Source: Staphylococcus capitis subsp. capitis
Lineage (GTDB): Bacteria; Bacillota; Bacilli; Staphylococcales; Staphylococcaceae
Length of the DNA stretch: 64,000 nt
Direction of reading: 5' to 3'
NCBI RefSeq assembly: GCF_040739495.1
Contig: NZ_CP145263.1
Coordinates: forward strand, 434,001-498,000
Of this stretch, positions 55,825 to 63,537 are shown in pieces (position 1 is the first letter of the stretch; each line of letters starts with the position of its first letter). The position numbers and the translations under genes are program-made. A model generated the notes under the pieces. It was not told the DNA's origin. It saw nothing but the letters and a program-made list of their open reading frames with translations, and ran no database searches.

Positions 55825-56524
55825 TGAACAGCAACACGCTTTAGATGCAGCTAAGCAAGCATTTGGTCCAATGTTAGAGGGATTGGTGAAATATTCAATC
55901 CCTATTACTATAGTTACATTTATTCTAGGCCTTGCTATTGCTTTGTTTACTGCATTAATGCGTATTTCAACAAGTAAAATTTTAAGAGGCATAGCACGCG
56001 TATATGTATCAATTATTCGTGGAACACCGATGATTGTTCAATTATTTATTATATTTTATGGTATTCCAGAATTAGGAAGACTCATTACGAATGATGCGGA
56101 TAATCAATGGACTTTAGCACCGGTTGTAGCTGCTATTATAGGTTTATCATTCAACGTGGGAGCGTATGCATCTGAAATTATTCGTGGTGGTATTATTTCA
56201 ATTCCTAAAGGGCAAACTGAAGCGGCGTATTCAATCGGAATGAATTATCGCCAAACAGTTCAACGAATTATATTACCTCAAGCAATACGTGTTTCCATAC
56301 CAGCATTAGGTAATACATTTTTAGGATTAATTAAAGATACTTCACTATTAGGTTTCATTCTTGTGGCTGAAATGTTCAGAAAAGCACAAGAAGTTGCGTC
56401 TACTTCATACGAATATTTAACTATTTATATTTTAGTAGCAATTATGTACTGGGTTGTATGCTTTATCATCTCAATTATTCAAGGATGGTATGAATCACGC
56501 ATTGAAAGAGGGTATCGCTCATGA
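55805..56524 (+). CDS. tcyB: Cystine ABC transporter permease, 239 aa
   Basis: A polar amino acid permease with five helices and the GMNYRQTVQRIILPQAIRVS EAA loop; SIIRGTPMIVQLFIIFYG is a family marker. The ATG at 55805 begins MFLSLNNEQQ; an in-frame TTG at 55796 is also possible. The start lies inside tcyA, and the stop overlaps tcyC by 4 bases (ATGA). Confidence 0.88.
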   Translation: MFLSLNNEQQHALDAAKQAFGPMLEGLVKYSIPITIVTFILGLAIALFTALMRISTSKILRGIARVYVSIIRGTPMIVQLFIIFYGIPELGRLITNDADNQWTLAPVVAAIIGLSFNVGAYASEIIRGGIISIPKGQTEAAYSIGMNYRQTVQRIILPQAIRVSIPALGNTFLGLIKDTSLLGFILVAEMFRKAQEVASTSYEYLTIYILVAIMYWVVCFIISIIQGWYESRIERGYRS

Positions 56525-57246
56525 TTGAATTAAAAAATATCCATAAGTCTTTTAATGAAACCGAAGTGATTAAAGGCATTGATTTAACTGTAGATAAAGG
56601 TGAAGTTGTAACTTTAATAGGGCGTTCAGGTTCTGGTAAGACAACGTTACTTCGTATGATGAATGCTTTAGAGATTCCAACAGACGGTACAGTCTATGTT
56701 AATGGTAAAACTTATACTGAAAAGGATAAAAAATCTCAAATCGAAGTACGCAAACAGTCTGGAATGGTCTTCCAAAATTATAATTTATTCCCACATAAAT
56801 CTGCTTTAGAAAATGTGATGGAAGGACTTGTTACGGTTAAGAAAATGAAAAAGTCTGAAGCCGAACGTAAATCAATGGAATTATTAGAAAAAGTTGGACT
56901 TGATCACGTGAAAGACCAACGTCCTCATGCTTTATCAGGTGGACAACAACAACGTGTTGTCATTGCTCGAGCATTAGCAATGAATCCTAAGGTCATGCTA
57001 TTTGATGAACCTACATCAGCACTTGATCCAGAATTAGTTAATGATGTTTTGAAGGTAATCAAAGAACTCGCTGATGAAGGTATGACGATGGTCATTGTGA
57101 CGCATGAAATGCGTTTTGCTAGGGAAGTCTCAAATCATACAGTTTTTATTCATGAAGGTAAAATTGCTGAGCAAGGCTCGCCAGACGAAATGTTTAATCA
57201 ACCTCAAACTGAGGAATTAAAACGCTTTTTAAATGTAATTAAATAA
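56521..57246 (+). CDS. tcyC: Cystine ABC transporter ATPase, 241 aa
   Basis: ATPase of the TcyABC importer: Walker A GRSGSGKT at 34-41, LSGGQQQR at 138-145, Walker B VMLFDEP at 158-164. The ATG overlaps the tcyB stop. A hairpin terminator (57258-57290 plus TTTTTT) ends the operon. Confidence 0.92.
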   Translation: MIELKNIHKSFNETEVIKGIDLTVDKGEVVTLIGRSGSGKTTLLRMMNALEIPTDGTVYVNGKTYTEKDKKSQIEVRKQSGMVFQNYNLFPHKSALENVMEGLVTVKKMKKSEAERKSMELLEKVGLDHVKDQRPHALSGGQQQRVVIARALAMNPKVMLFDEPTSALDPELVNDVLKVIKELADEGMTMVIVTHEMRFAREVSNHTVFIHEGKIAEQGSPDEMFNQPQTEELKRFLNVIK

Positions 57247-57257
57247 GTTTGATACAT

Positions 57258-57297
57258 GCTATGCTGACGGTTATTTGACGTTTGCATAGCTTTTTTA
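57258..57297 (+). terminator. Terminator of tcyABC
   Basis: GCTATGC pairs with GCATAGC, with TGACG/CG inside, and is followed by six T. Confidence 0.8.
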
Positions 57298-57350
57298 TGT
57301 TAAAATAATTATAAATTAATTTTCACAAAGAAGATTTGAGGAGTGAAATA

Positions 57351-57694
57351 ATGGAACACTCGATGAAGTTAAATGTGGAGCCATTCGAAGCCATTCGTAA
57401 TCATAAGAAAACGGTAGAAATTAGACTGAATGATGAGAAAAGACAAAAAGTTAAAATTGGTGACACGATTGTCTTTACAAATATAGACGACTCAGAGAAA
57501 AAATGAGAGTCAAAGTAACTGAAAAGCGAGTTTTTGATACATTTCAGAAGTTATTTAACTACTATGATAATGCTGAAATAGGTTATGAGACAGACGCGAC
57601 CTTGGCGCAAAAAGTAGCAAGTATTTATTCCATCTATAACCAAACTGATGAATTAAATTATGGTGTAGTTGCTTTAAAAATAGAGCTTGTATAA
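57351..57694 (+). pseudogene. ASCH domain protein with a -1 frameshift in a poly-A run
   Basis: The first 51 codons from ATG 57351 (MKLNVEPFEAIRNHKKTVEIRL, then KVKIGDTIVFTNIDDSEKK) and the second frame from 57503 (RVKVTEKRVFDTFQKLFNYY) are the two halves of one ASCH/YqfB-like domain of about 115 residues. The break is at A6 (57498-57503): seven A would join the frames as EKKMRVKV. ASCH proteins bind RNA or nucleosides. The frameshift may be a true deletion, a homopolymer sequencing error or, less likely, a contingency or slippage site. GAGGAG precedes ATG 57351. Confidence 0.8.
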
Positions 57695-57697
57695 TAT

Positions 57698-57740
57698 AAA
57701 AGGATCACATCTAAAGGGGAGTTTAGATGTGATCCTTTTT
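57698..57740. terminator. Bidirectional terminator after the ASCH gene
   Basis: AAAAGGATCACATCTAAA pairs perfectly with TTTAGATGTGATCCTTTT around a GGGGAG loop. Confidence 0.93.
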
Positions 57741-57743
57741 AAT

Positions 57744-58997
57744 TTATGATTTGCGATTATCTAAGATTTCTTTTAGTTTGTAGAATATAGGTTTTATTGG
57801 TTTAACAAAATCACCAATATATTCATAAACGTCAGCATTGAAACCTTCTTTGAATTTTTGTACACCTGCGTCTTCAGCATCTTCACTAAAGTCTCCAGTG
57901 ATACCATAGAAATTATAACGATTAATATCATGCTCTTTAGCAAATTTAATCATTTCCCACTGTAAACGGTAAGCACCCATATAAGCATTATATTTAGGGT
58001 TTGAACCACTAGAGAGATAATATACTTCATGGTCATTATAAATATATAACGCAGCGGCTAGATTAAGTACTTGTCCTTCTTCAGCAATCTTATCTTTAGT
58101 TTGATTAATTTTACGTTCATTACTATCATATTGCTGTTTTACTTGCGTGTGTTTAGTTTTATTTTTCTTAGAATTTGGATTTTCTTCTAATGTTTTTTCA
58201 ACTTCTTTTAGTTGTTTTTCTAAGTTATCATGTTTTTCTTGTAATGTATTTAGGTAGTCTTGTAAGTCTATATAAGCAAGTTTCAGCATTGCATGATCTT
58301 CATACGTTTTTTGCATATCTTCGAAGTAAGGTTTTTCACGGAATTTGAAACCATGTTTTTCCTCAGCCATTTGGAACAATTCAAAGAATGTGTCTGTTTC
58401 TTCTATAGGAAGTGTTTTAACTTGAACACCCATCTCATAAGTTTTCTTAATATTACGACGTGTTTGGTAATCCATTTCTTTTAATAGTTGATCTTCAGTC
58501 TTGTCTTTAAGATCTAATACTGATAGCCAACGAATTTGGCTCATTGTATCATAGCCGACTGTATAACCTTGATGTTTATAACCTAAATCTTCCATTGTTT
58601 TGATGAATGGTCGATTGTCGAATGATTCGATAATCTCACCATCAGCGTTTCTCAAGTTTTCTAGTAGGTAAGGATCAACAAGAACGTATAAGCAGTTACG
58701 TTTTTTCAAGTAATCTGTAAGAGATTTAAAGAAGAAACGAACTAATGATTGATTATTATAATCCATTACTGGACCTCTATGTGTGTAGAAATATTTAAAG
58801 AATTTAAGCGAGCGTGCCTCTGTTAAAAGGCAACCAGCAATGACTTTGTCATCTTCATCTTTAACTCCTACAAGATGAACATCGCCTTTCATTTTATTAC
58901 GGTTATCAAAATGTATACTTGATTGTGTATAATGTGAAAAATTTTCTGAAGTAAATTGATCGAATTCTTCAGAAGATAAGTTAACAAATTTCATCAT
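57744..58997 (-). CDS. fmhA: FemA/FmhA-like peptidyltransferase, 417 aa
   Basis: A cytoplasmic, membrane-associated FemABX-type aminoacyltransferase that uses aminoacyl-tRNA to build peptidoglycan cross-bridges. Two GNAT-like domains (for example YTHRGPVMDY, CLYVLVDPYL, YNFYGITGDFSEDAEDAGVQKFKEGF) flank a coiled-coil arm at about 244-310. It is FemA-like rather than FmhB-like. FmhA function is not well established: the family member may add residues to interpeptides in some species. The start is one of two adjacent ATGs. Confidence 0.85.
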   Translation of the reverse strand: MMKFVNLSSEEFDQFTSENFSHYTQSSIHFDNRNKMKGDVHLVGVKDEDDKVIAGCLLTEARSLKFFKYFYTHRGPVMDYNNQSLVRFFFKSLTDYLKKRNCLYVLVDPYLLENLRNADGEIIESFDNRPFIKTMEDLGYKHQGYTVGYDTMSQIRWLSVLDLKDKTEDQLLKEMDYQTRRNIKKTYEMGVQVKTLPIEETDTFFELFQMAEEKHGFKFREKPYFEDMQKTYEDHAMLKLAYIDLQDYLNTLQEKHDNLEKQLKEVEKTLEENPNSKKNKTKHTQVKQQYDSNERKINQTKDKIAEEGQVLNLAAALYIYNDHEVYYLSSGSNPKYNAYMGAYRLQWEMIKFAKEHDINRYNFYGITGDFSEDAEDAGVQKFKEGFNADVYEYIGDFVKPIKPIFYKLKEILDNRKS

Positions 58998-59321
58998 TAA
59001 TCTTCCCCTCTAAATCTATTTAGTTATCTAAATTGTCATGATTTATCTATTTTACCAAACCCAAGTCATCATTACACATAATAACACAAAACATTGCATC
59101 ATACTTTTGTATGAGATAAATTTACCCCAACTTAAATTTAATTAATAGAAAAATCACAAAAAATAAAAACAACTAGCTTCGTCGTAACACTTATTATGTG
59201 ATAATATTTATAATGAAAGAATGGAATCTAACATGGGACAATAAATGAAGAATGTATAGATTTTCAAGGTAATTTATTTTTTCTATAGATAAAATAGGTT
59301 GAAAAGGTAGGAGTGAGTAGT
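58998..59321. other. Intergenic region between fmhA-like and DUF4467 lipoprotein genes
   Basis: About 320 bases. A perfect 16-bp palindrome TCATACTTTTGTATGA (59099-59114) lies in the fmhA-like upstream region. No gene is seen. Confidence 0.45.
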
Positions 59322-59681
59322 TTGAAGAAATTAGCAGTTGCTTTATCAGTAGTAGCACTTATATTGGCGGGATGTAGTAGTGGTAAATATACTGATAAAA
59401 TTGATAAAGCTGTAAAAATGCAAGACAAAAAACAAGAAAAAATAGCTAAGCACGATACAGGAGATGAAGTAAAACACTTTGATAAGAAAGATGCGAATAT
59501 TTATGTATTTAAAAAAGGGAAATACGTTATTCTTGCATATAAACCATTGAGTGATGATGCTGAAGTACATTATTACACATATGAGTTTAAAGGCAAAAAA
59601 GCGCATTACAAAGAAAACTTTAACTCCAAAGGTTATTATGAAGAACATGAACCTGATTACAAGGAAGAAAACATGAATTAA
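59322..59681 (+). CDS. Cystatin-like-fold lipoprotein (DUF4467), 119 aa
   Basis: TTG 59322 (GGAG eight bases upstream) starts a lipoprotein: MKKLAVALSVVALILAGC with lipobox LAGC. The mature part has Lys/Asp-rich helices and the DAEVHYYTYEFKGKKAHYKE segment. It matches the DUF4467/cystatin-like lipoproteins of staphylococci, whose function is unknown. The next gene, dsbA, starts 29 bases after the stop, so co-transcription is likely. Confidence 0.8.
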   Translation: MKKLAVALSVVALILAGCSSGKYTDKIDKAVKMQDKKQEKIAKHDTGDEVKHFDKKDANIYVFKKGKYVILAYKPLSDDAEVHYYTYEFKGKKAHYKENFNSKGYYEEHEPDYKEENMN

Positions 59682-59709
59682 TCGTTGTATAGCTACAAAG
59701 GGAGTACTA

Positions 59710-60300
59710 ATGAAAAAATTAATTGGAATTATAGCCATTTTAACCATCATTTTTATATATGGGTGTTCAAAACAACCAAGTTCTATTAAAGCTAAACAAG
59801 ATGGCAAGCCATTAATAGTTATGTATGGAGATTTTAAATGTCCATATTGTAAAAAAGTAGAAGATAAAGTGATGCCAAAGTTGAGAAATAAATATATTGA
59901 TAAAAATAAAGTTAAGTTTCAATATGTGAACCTTGCCTTTATAGGAAAGGACTCAATTATTGGTTCAAGAGCACAACAAGCAGTAAATCATTATGCACCA
60001 AAGTATTCACTCCAATTTCAAAAGTTAATGTTTGAACATCAAAAAGACGAAGATAAGAAATGGATTACACATACATTAATAGATAAACAAATTGATAAAT
60101 TAAACATTAGTAATAAAACTAAAGATAAGATTAAAACAAATTATAAAACTAAAAATTCAACATCATGGAAAGCTGCTGAAAAAGATAAAAAACTAGGTAA
60201 GGAACATCATATAAAACAAACTCCTACAGTATTCATTGAAGGTAAAAAAGTTAAAGATCCATATGATTTTAGTAGTTATCAAAAACTTTTAGAAGAGTAA
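59710..60300 (+). CDS. dsbA: DsbA-like thiol-disulfide lipoprotein, 196 aa
   Basis: A membrane-anchored oxidoreductase of the DsbA/thioredoxin fold: lipobox IYGC (Cys19), active site CPYC at 44-47 (MYGDFKCPYCKKVEDKVMP), a helical insertion, and cis-Pro in QTPTVFIEGK. It is close to S. aureus DsbA, which is a strong oxidant. No DsbB is nearby. A terminator lies at 60366-60408. Confidence 0.9.
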   Translation: MKKLIGIIAILTIIFIYGCSKQPSSIKAKQDGKPLIVMYGDFKCPYCKKVEDKVMPKLRNKYIDKNKVKFQYVNLAFIGKDSIIGSRAQQAVNHYAPKYSLQFQKLMFEHQKDEDKKWITHTLIDKQIDKLNISNKTKDKIKTNYKTKNSTSWKAAEKDKKLGKEHHIKQTPTVFIEGKKVKDPYDFSSYQKLLEE

Positions 60301-60365
60301 TTTTCTTTAATGAAGATTAGGGCATAAATAATTTTAAAGAATATAATATGTCAATCTTCTTTGCA

Positions 60366-60408
60366 AATGTCGACAAGGCTTAAGCTTTTGTCGGCATTTT
60401 TTATTTTT
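60366..60408 (+). terminator. Terminator after dsbA
   Basis: AATGTCGACAA pairs with TTGTCGGCATT (one G-T mismatch) and is followed by T residues. Confidence 0.88.
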
Positions 60409-60491
60409 AAAAGTTACTTGCAGATGATGCACTACAAAACTACCAATAGTTCTATTTTCCAAATGATTGTGAGAAATATTTTTAAAAGCCC

Positions 60492-60520
60492 TTGTCAATT
60501 AAGAAATAAAAGTATATACT
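60492..60520 (+). promoter_or_regulatory. Sigma-A promoter of the adcA-like gene
   Basis: TTGTCA (60492-60497), a 17-base spacer and TATACT (60515-60520) give a good sigma-A promoter. The start site would lie inside the Zur box immediately downstream. Confidence 0.75.
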
Positions 60521-60522
60521 TT

Positions 60523-60545
60523 TAAATCGTAATAATAACTATTTA
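60523..60545 (+). promoter_or_regulatory. Zur box (zinc-responsive operator)
   Basis: TAAATCGTAAT-A-ATAACTATTTA matches the B. subtilis/staphylococcal Zur consensus TAAATCGTAATNATTACGATTTA at 20 of 22 defined positions. It begins three bases after the -10 and overlaps the ribosome binding site region of the AdcA-like gene, so zinc-Zur should repress. Confidence 0.8.
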
Positions 60546-60556
60546 GGAGGTTGTTT

Positions 60557-61519
60557 ATGAAAAGACTATTGAGTTTATTAGTCATTCTCCCTTTATTTGC
60601 CCTCATTTTAACGGCGTGTGGAAATGATGATAATAAAAAAGAAGATGGTAAGATTACTATCAATACTACAGTTTATCCACTTAAATCTTTTGCAGAACAA
60701 ATTGGTGGTAAACATGTAAACGTTAAATCAATTTATCCAGCAGGTACTGATTTACATAGCTATGAGCCAACACAAAAGGATATCTTAAATGCGAGTAAGG
60801 CAGATTTATTTATCTATACAGGTGATGATTTAGATCCAGTTGCTAAAAAAGTAGCAGGAACAATCAAAGATAAAGATAAGAAATTATCTTTACAAGATAA
60901 ATTAAGTAAAAGTAGTTTACTTCCTGATCATCACCATCATGGAGAAGAGCACGAGGAACACGAACATCACCATCATGGTGAATATGACCCGCACATTTGG
61001 CTAGACCCAAAAATGGATCAAACATTCGCTAAAGAAATCAAAGATGCTTTAATTAAGAAAGATCCAAAACATAAGAAAGAATATGAAAAGAATTACAAAA
61101 AACTTAACAAAGAACTTGCTAATTTAGATAAAGAAATGAAGAAAGTAACTAAAGACAAGAAAGATAATGTTGTATTTATCTCTCATGAGTCAATCGGTTA
61201 TCTAGCTCATAGATATGGATTTAAGCAAGAAGGTATTCAAAATATGAATGCAGAGGATCCATCGCAAAAAGAATTAACTCAAATTGTTAAAGAGATAAGA
61301 GCTAGTAAAGCGAAATATATTCTTTATGAGGATAATGTAGCAAATAAAGTTACAGATACAATTCGTAAAGAAACAGATGCTAAACCGCTTAAGTTTTACA
61401 ACATGGAATCTTTAAATAAAGATCAACAAGAAGAAAAAGACTTGTCTTATCAAAAATTAATGAAAGAAAATATTAAAAACATAGATAAGTCATTATCAAG
61501 TAATGTGAAAGAACAATAA
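60557..61519 (+). CDS. adcA: AdcA-like zinc-binding ABC lipoprotein, 320 aa
   Basis: A cluster A-I metal-binding lipoprotein: lipobox LTAC (Cys21), His67 (DLHSYEP), a His-rich loop at 125-140, DPHIWLD with His146, and later ISHESIGY and YEDNVAN regions giving zinc ligands. Unlike S. aureus AdcA (about 515 aa with a C-terminal ZinT domain), it ends at 320 aa, with no ZinT tail. The Zur box upstream supports zinc. The permease and ATPase are not adjacent, as in S. aureus. ATG 60557 is preferred; AGGAGG is six bases upstream. Confidence 0.88.
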   Translation: MKRLLSLLVILPLFALILTACGNDDNKKEDGKITINTTVYPLKSFAEQIGGKHVNVKSIYPAGTDLHSYEPTQKDILNASKADLFIYTGDDLDPVAKKVAGTIKDKDKKLSLQDKLSKSSLLPDHHHHGEEHEEHEHHHHGEYDPHIWLDPKMDQTFAKEIKDALIKKDPKHKKEYEKNYKKLNKELANLDKEMKKVTKDKKDNVVFISHESIGYLAHRYGFKQEGIQNMNAEDPSQKELTQIVKEIRASKAKYILYEDNVANKVTDTIRKETDAKPLKFYNMESLNKDQQEEKDLSYQKLMKENIKNIDKSLSSNVKEQ

Positions 61520-61527
61520 TTAATTCT

Positions 61528-61602
61528 TAACCACCGAAGCATGATTTTTTATTACGTTGGTTAAACTGAGAGCCTCCATTCATATGAGTGGGGGCATTTT
61601 AT
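61528..61602 (+). terminator. Two consecutive hairpins after the adcA-like gene
   Basis: TTAACCA...TGGTTAA (61530-61564 region) is followed by GCCTCCATTCATATGAGTGGGGGC (shown as 61572-61595), then ATTTTATTATTT. The second is a terminator. Confidence 0.75.
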
Positions 61603-61671
61603 TATTTGTTATTTGACGAATTTTGTTACTATATAATCATTAAAATAAAAGATAAAGTGTGAGGGTTCGTT

Positions 61672-62139
61672 ATGCCAATTAAAAAAGAAAAAAATAGAAT
61701 TATTTTTTCTAGAACATTTCAAGCATCTATTGAAAAAGTATTTGATGCTTATACTAAGAAAGAATTATTTGAACAGTGGTTTCATCCTAAAGGCGCTTCA
61801 ATAGAGGTTTATCATTTTAACGCTGTTGAGGGTGGAGAGGCGTTTTTCGCGATTCAAGCGCCTAACATGACAAGTTATACTGTTACTAAATATCAAAAAG
61901 TAGACAAACCTAATCATATTGAATATCTAGATTACTTTGCTAATTCTAAAGGTGAGAAAGATACTTCAATGCCTGGTATGCAAATTTTCATGAATTTTGA
62001 AGAGCAAAATGGCCAAACAACAGTTACCTCAACATCAGTATTTCCAACTCAAGAAGCTGCTCAACAAGCATTAGATATGGGCGTTGAGCAAGGGATGGAT
62101 TCAACTTTAGATCAATTAGATAAGTTACTTAAATCTTAG
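61672..62139 (+). CDS. SRPBCC/AHSA1-like ligand-binding protein, 155 aa
   Basis: A START/Bet v 1-like fold: an initial strand (RIIFSRTFQASIEKVFDAYTK) and the ELFEQWFHPKGASIEVY and GGEAFFAIQAP segments are family markers. Members bind hydrophobic ligands or, for Aha1-like forms, other proteins. No neighbour suggests a ligand. Not secreted. Confidence 0.82.
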   Translation: MPIKKEKNRIIFSRTFQASIEKVFDAYTKKELFEQWFHPKGASIEVYHFNAVEGGEAFFAIQAPNMTSYTVTKYQKVDKPNHIEYLDYFANSKGEKDTSMPGMQIFMNFEEQNGQTTVTSTSVFPTQEAAQQALDMGVEQGMDSTLDQLDKLLKS

Positions 62140-62223
62140 TTGTCAAAAATCTGTCAGAGTCAGTCGCTTCTTTTTCAATTATAATTGGTATAGAAATCAA
62201 TTATTTGTTAAAGAGGTATTATT

Positions 62224-62400
62224 ATGAAAAAAAGATATTTAAAAGTATTGGGATTGTACACATTTACTACAGGCATCTCGTCTATCGTAATTAACTCAAA
62301 TTGTGTATCTAATAAAATTCTGAGATTTATTTTAAGAACTGCATTGGGTTATGGCATTTTCGCGTATAGTTTACATTTTTTAGCACAACGTAAACATTAA
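62224..62400 (+). CDS. Small membrane peptide, 58 aa
   Basis: A 59-codon ORF with AAAGAGG seven bases ahead of ATG. The peptide is basic at both ends (MKKRYLKVLGLYTF, and FLAQRKH) and hydrophobic between, with one or two membrane-spanning stretches; a Cys is at residue 27. It is closed by a hairpin terminator at 62425-62455. No family is recognised. Confidence 0.6.
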   Translation: MKKRYLKVLGLYTFTTGISSIVINSNCVSNKILRFILRTALGYGIFAYSLHFLAQRKH

Positions 62401-62424
62401 CTATAACTAAAGGTGAATAGCTTT

Positions 62425-62455
62425 ATATCGCCCTAGGTACAGGGCGATATTTTTA
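62425..62455 (+). terminator. Terminator of the 58-aa membrane peptide gene
   Basis: ATATCGCCCT pairs with AGGGCGATAT around AGGTAC, followed by TTTT. Confidence 0.9.
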
Positions 62456-62545
62456 TTAGAAATTTTATTATAGAGATACACAATACATAGATGAATTAGT
62501 ATAATGTATTATTATAAATGTTGAGTTTAATTAAGGAGAGATCGC

Positions 62546-63367
62546 ATGATACATAATAATAAAAATGTTCAAGATACACATGCAACAAAGACAATTGTTC
62601 AAAATATTGCCGGTCAAGTACAAATGAAAGAGGTTATGGCTGATAAAACTCCGAGTCGATATGCTTTAAAATCAATGATGGCCGGTTTTTTACTTTCAAT
62701 TGTTACAGTGTTTATGTTAGCAATCAAAACCCAATTTGCTTCAACACATATTGACGGCTTAATCAATTTGATGGGTGCAATTTCATTTAGTTTAGGGCTA
62801 GTGCTTGTTGTATTAACTCATTCTGAATTACTTACAAGTAATTTCATGTATTTAACCGTCGGCTGGTATTATAAAGTTATAAGTATGAAGAAAGTGACGT
62901 GGATATTCATCTTTTGTTTCATAGGAAATATTGTTGGTGGATTTATACTATTCTTCTTACTTAAATTTTCTCATGTAATGACACCAGAGATGACCAATAG
63001 TTTAACGACACTAGTACATAAGAAAACAGTTGAATCTACATGGGTGAGTATATTAATTAAAGGTATATTTTGTAATTTCTTTATCAATATTGGCATCTTC
63101 ATTTCTCTACAATTTAAAGAGGGCTTAGCTAAAGCGTTTTTCATCGCTTGTGGTGTGATTGTCTTTGTATTTATGGGTTATGAACACGTAGTATTTAACG
63201 CAGGTCTTTATGCAGGAATGATATTCTTTAATATCGAGGCATTGTCTTGGTTAGACGTGTTAAAGAATATTGTTTTTGCATTTATTGGTAACTATATCGG
63301 TGGCGGTATATGTGTTGGTTTAGTTTACGCGTATCTTAATGGGAAACGTGATAGTTTAACTGAATAA
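62546..63367 (+). CDS. Formate/nitrite transporter family channel, 273 aa
   Basis: A six-helix FNT-family pentameric channel for small monovalent anions (formate, nitrite, lactate or hydrosulfide). LTHSELLTSNFMY, CFIGNIVGG, FCNFFINIGIF, GYEHVVFNAG and FIGNYIGGG occupy the conserved helix-1 to -6 loop positions; the central His of the GxExH loop is retained (YEHV). A long polar N-terminus (about 40 residues) precedes the helices. No nitrite reductase genes are adjacent, so a symbol such as nirC would be a guess. Confidence 0.86.
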   Translation: MIHNNKNVQDTHATKTIVQNIAGQVQMKEVMADKTPSRYALKSMMAGFLLSIVTVFMLAIKTQFASTHIDGLINLMGAISFSLGLVLVVLTHSELLTSNFMYLTVGWYYKVISMKKVTWIFIFCFIGNIVGGFILFFLLKFSHVMTPEMTNSLTTLVHKKTVESTWVSILIKGIFCNFFINIGIFISLQFKEGLAKAFFIACGVIVFVFMGYEHVVFNAGLYAGMIFFNIEALSWLDVLKNIVFAFIGNYIGGGICVGLVYAYLNGKRDSLTE

Positions 63368-63372
63368 TTGGT

Positions 63373-63410
63373 TAAGCAGGTTCATATAGATGGATCTGCT
63401 TATTTTTAAA
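63373..63410 (+). terminator. Terminator of the FNT gene
   Basis: TAAGCAGGTTCA and TGGATCTGCTTA form an imperfect stem followed by TTTTTA. Confidence 0.8.
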
Positions 63411-63461
63411 AAGATGGTTAAAATTGAAAATAACTTTAAATATAGTCTGACCTTCTTAAGC

Positions 63462-63488
63462 TTAATCAATGGACGTTCATTTGATTAA
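63462..63488. promoter_or_regulatory. Perfect inverted repeat upstream of the GNAT gene
   Basis: TTAATCAA (63462-63469) and TTGATTAA (63481-63488) are an exact 8-bp inverted repeat separated by 11 bases. Its position, 50 bases before the start, suits a transcription factor site; regulator unknown. Confidence 0.5.
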
Positions 63489-63537
63489 AAGTTAGCCTAT
63501 TATTCAAGTAGAATGTTAGATTTGGGGGAGTGAAATT

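Noticed and set aside
59346..59807. 153-codon minus-strand frame over the DUF4467 and dsbA genes
   Set aside because: Overlaps two well-supported lipoprotein genes and has no binding site or homology that I recognise.
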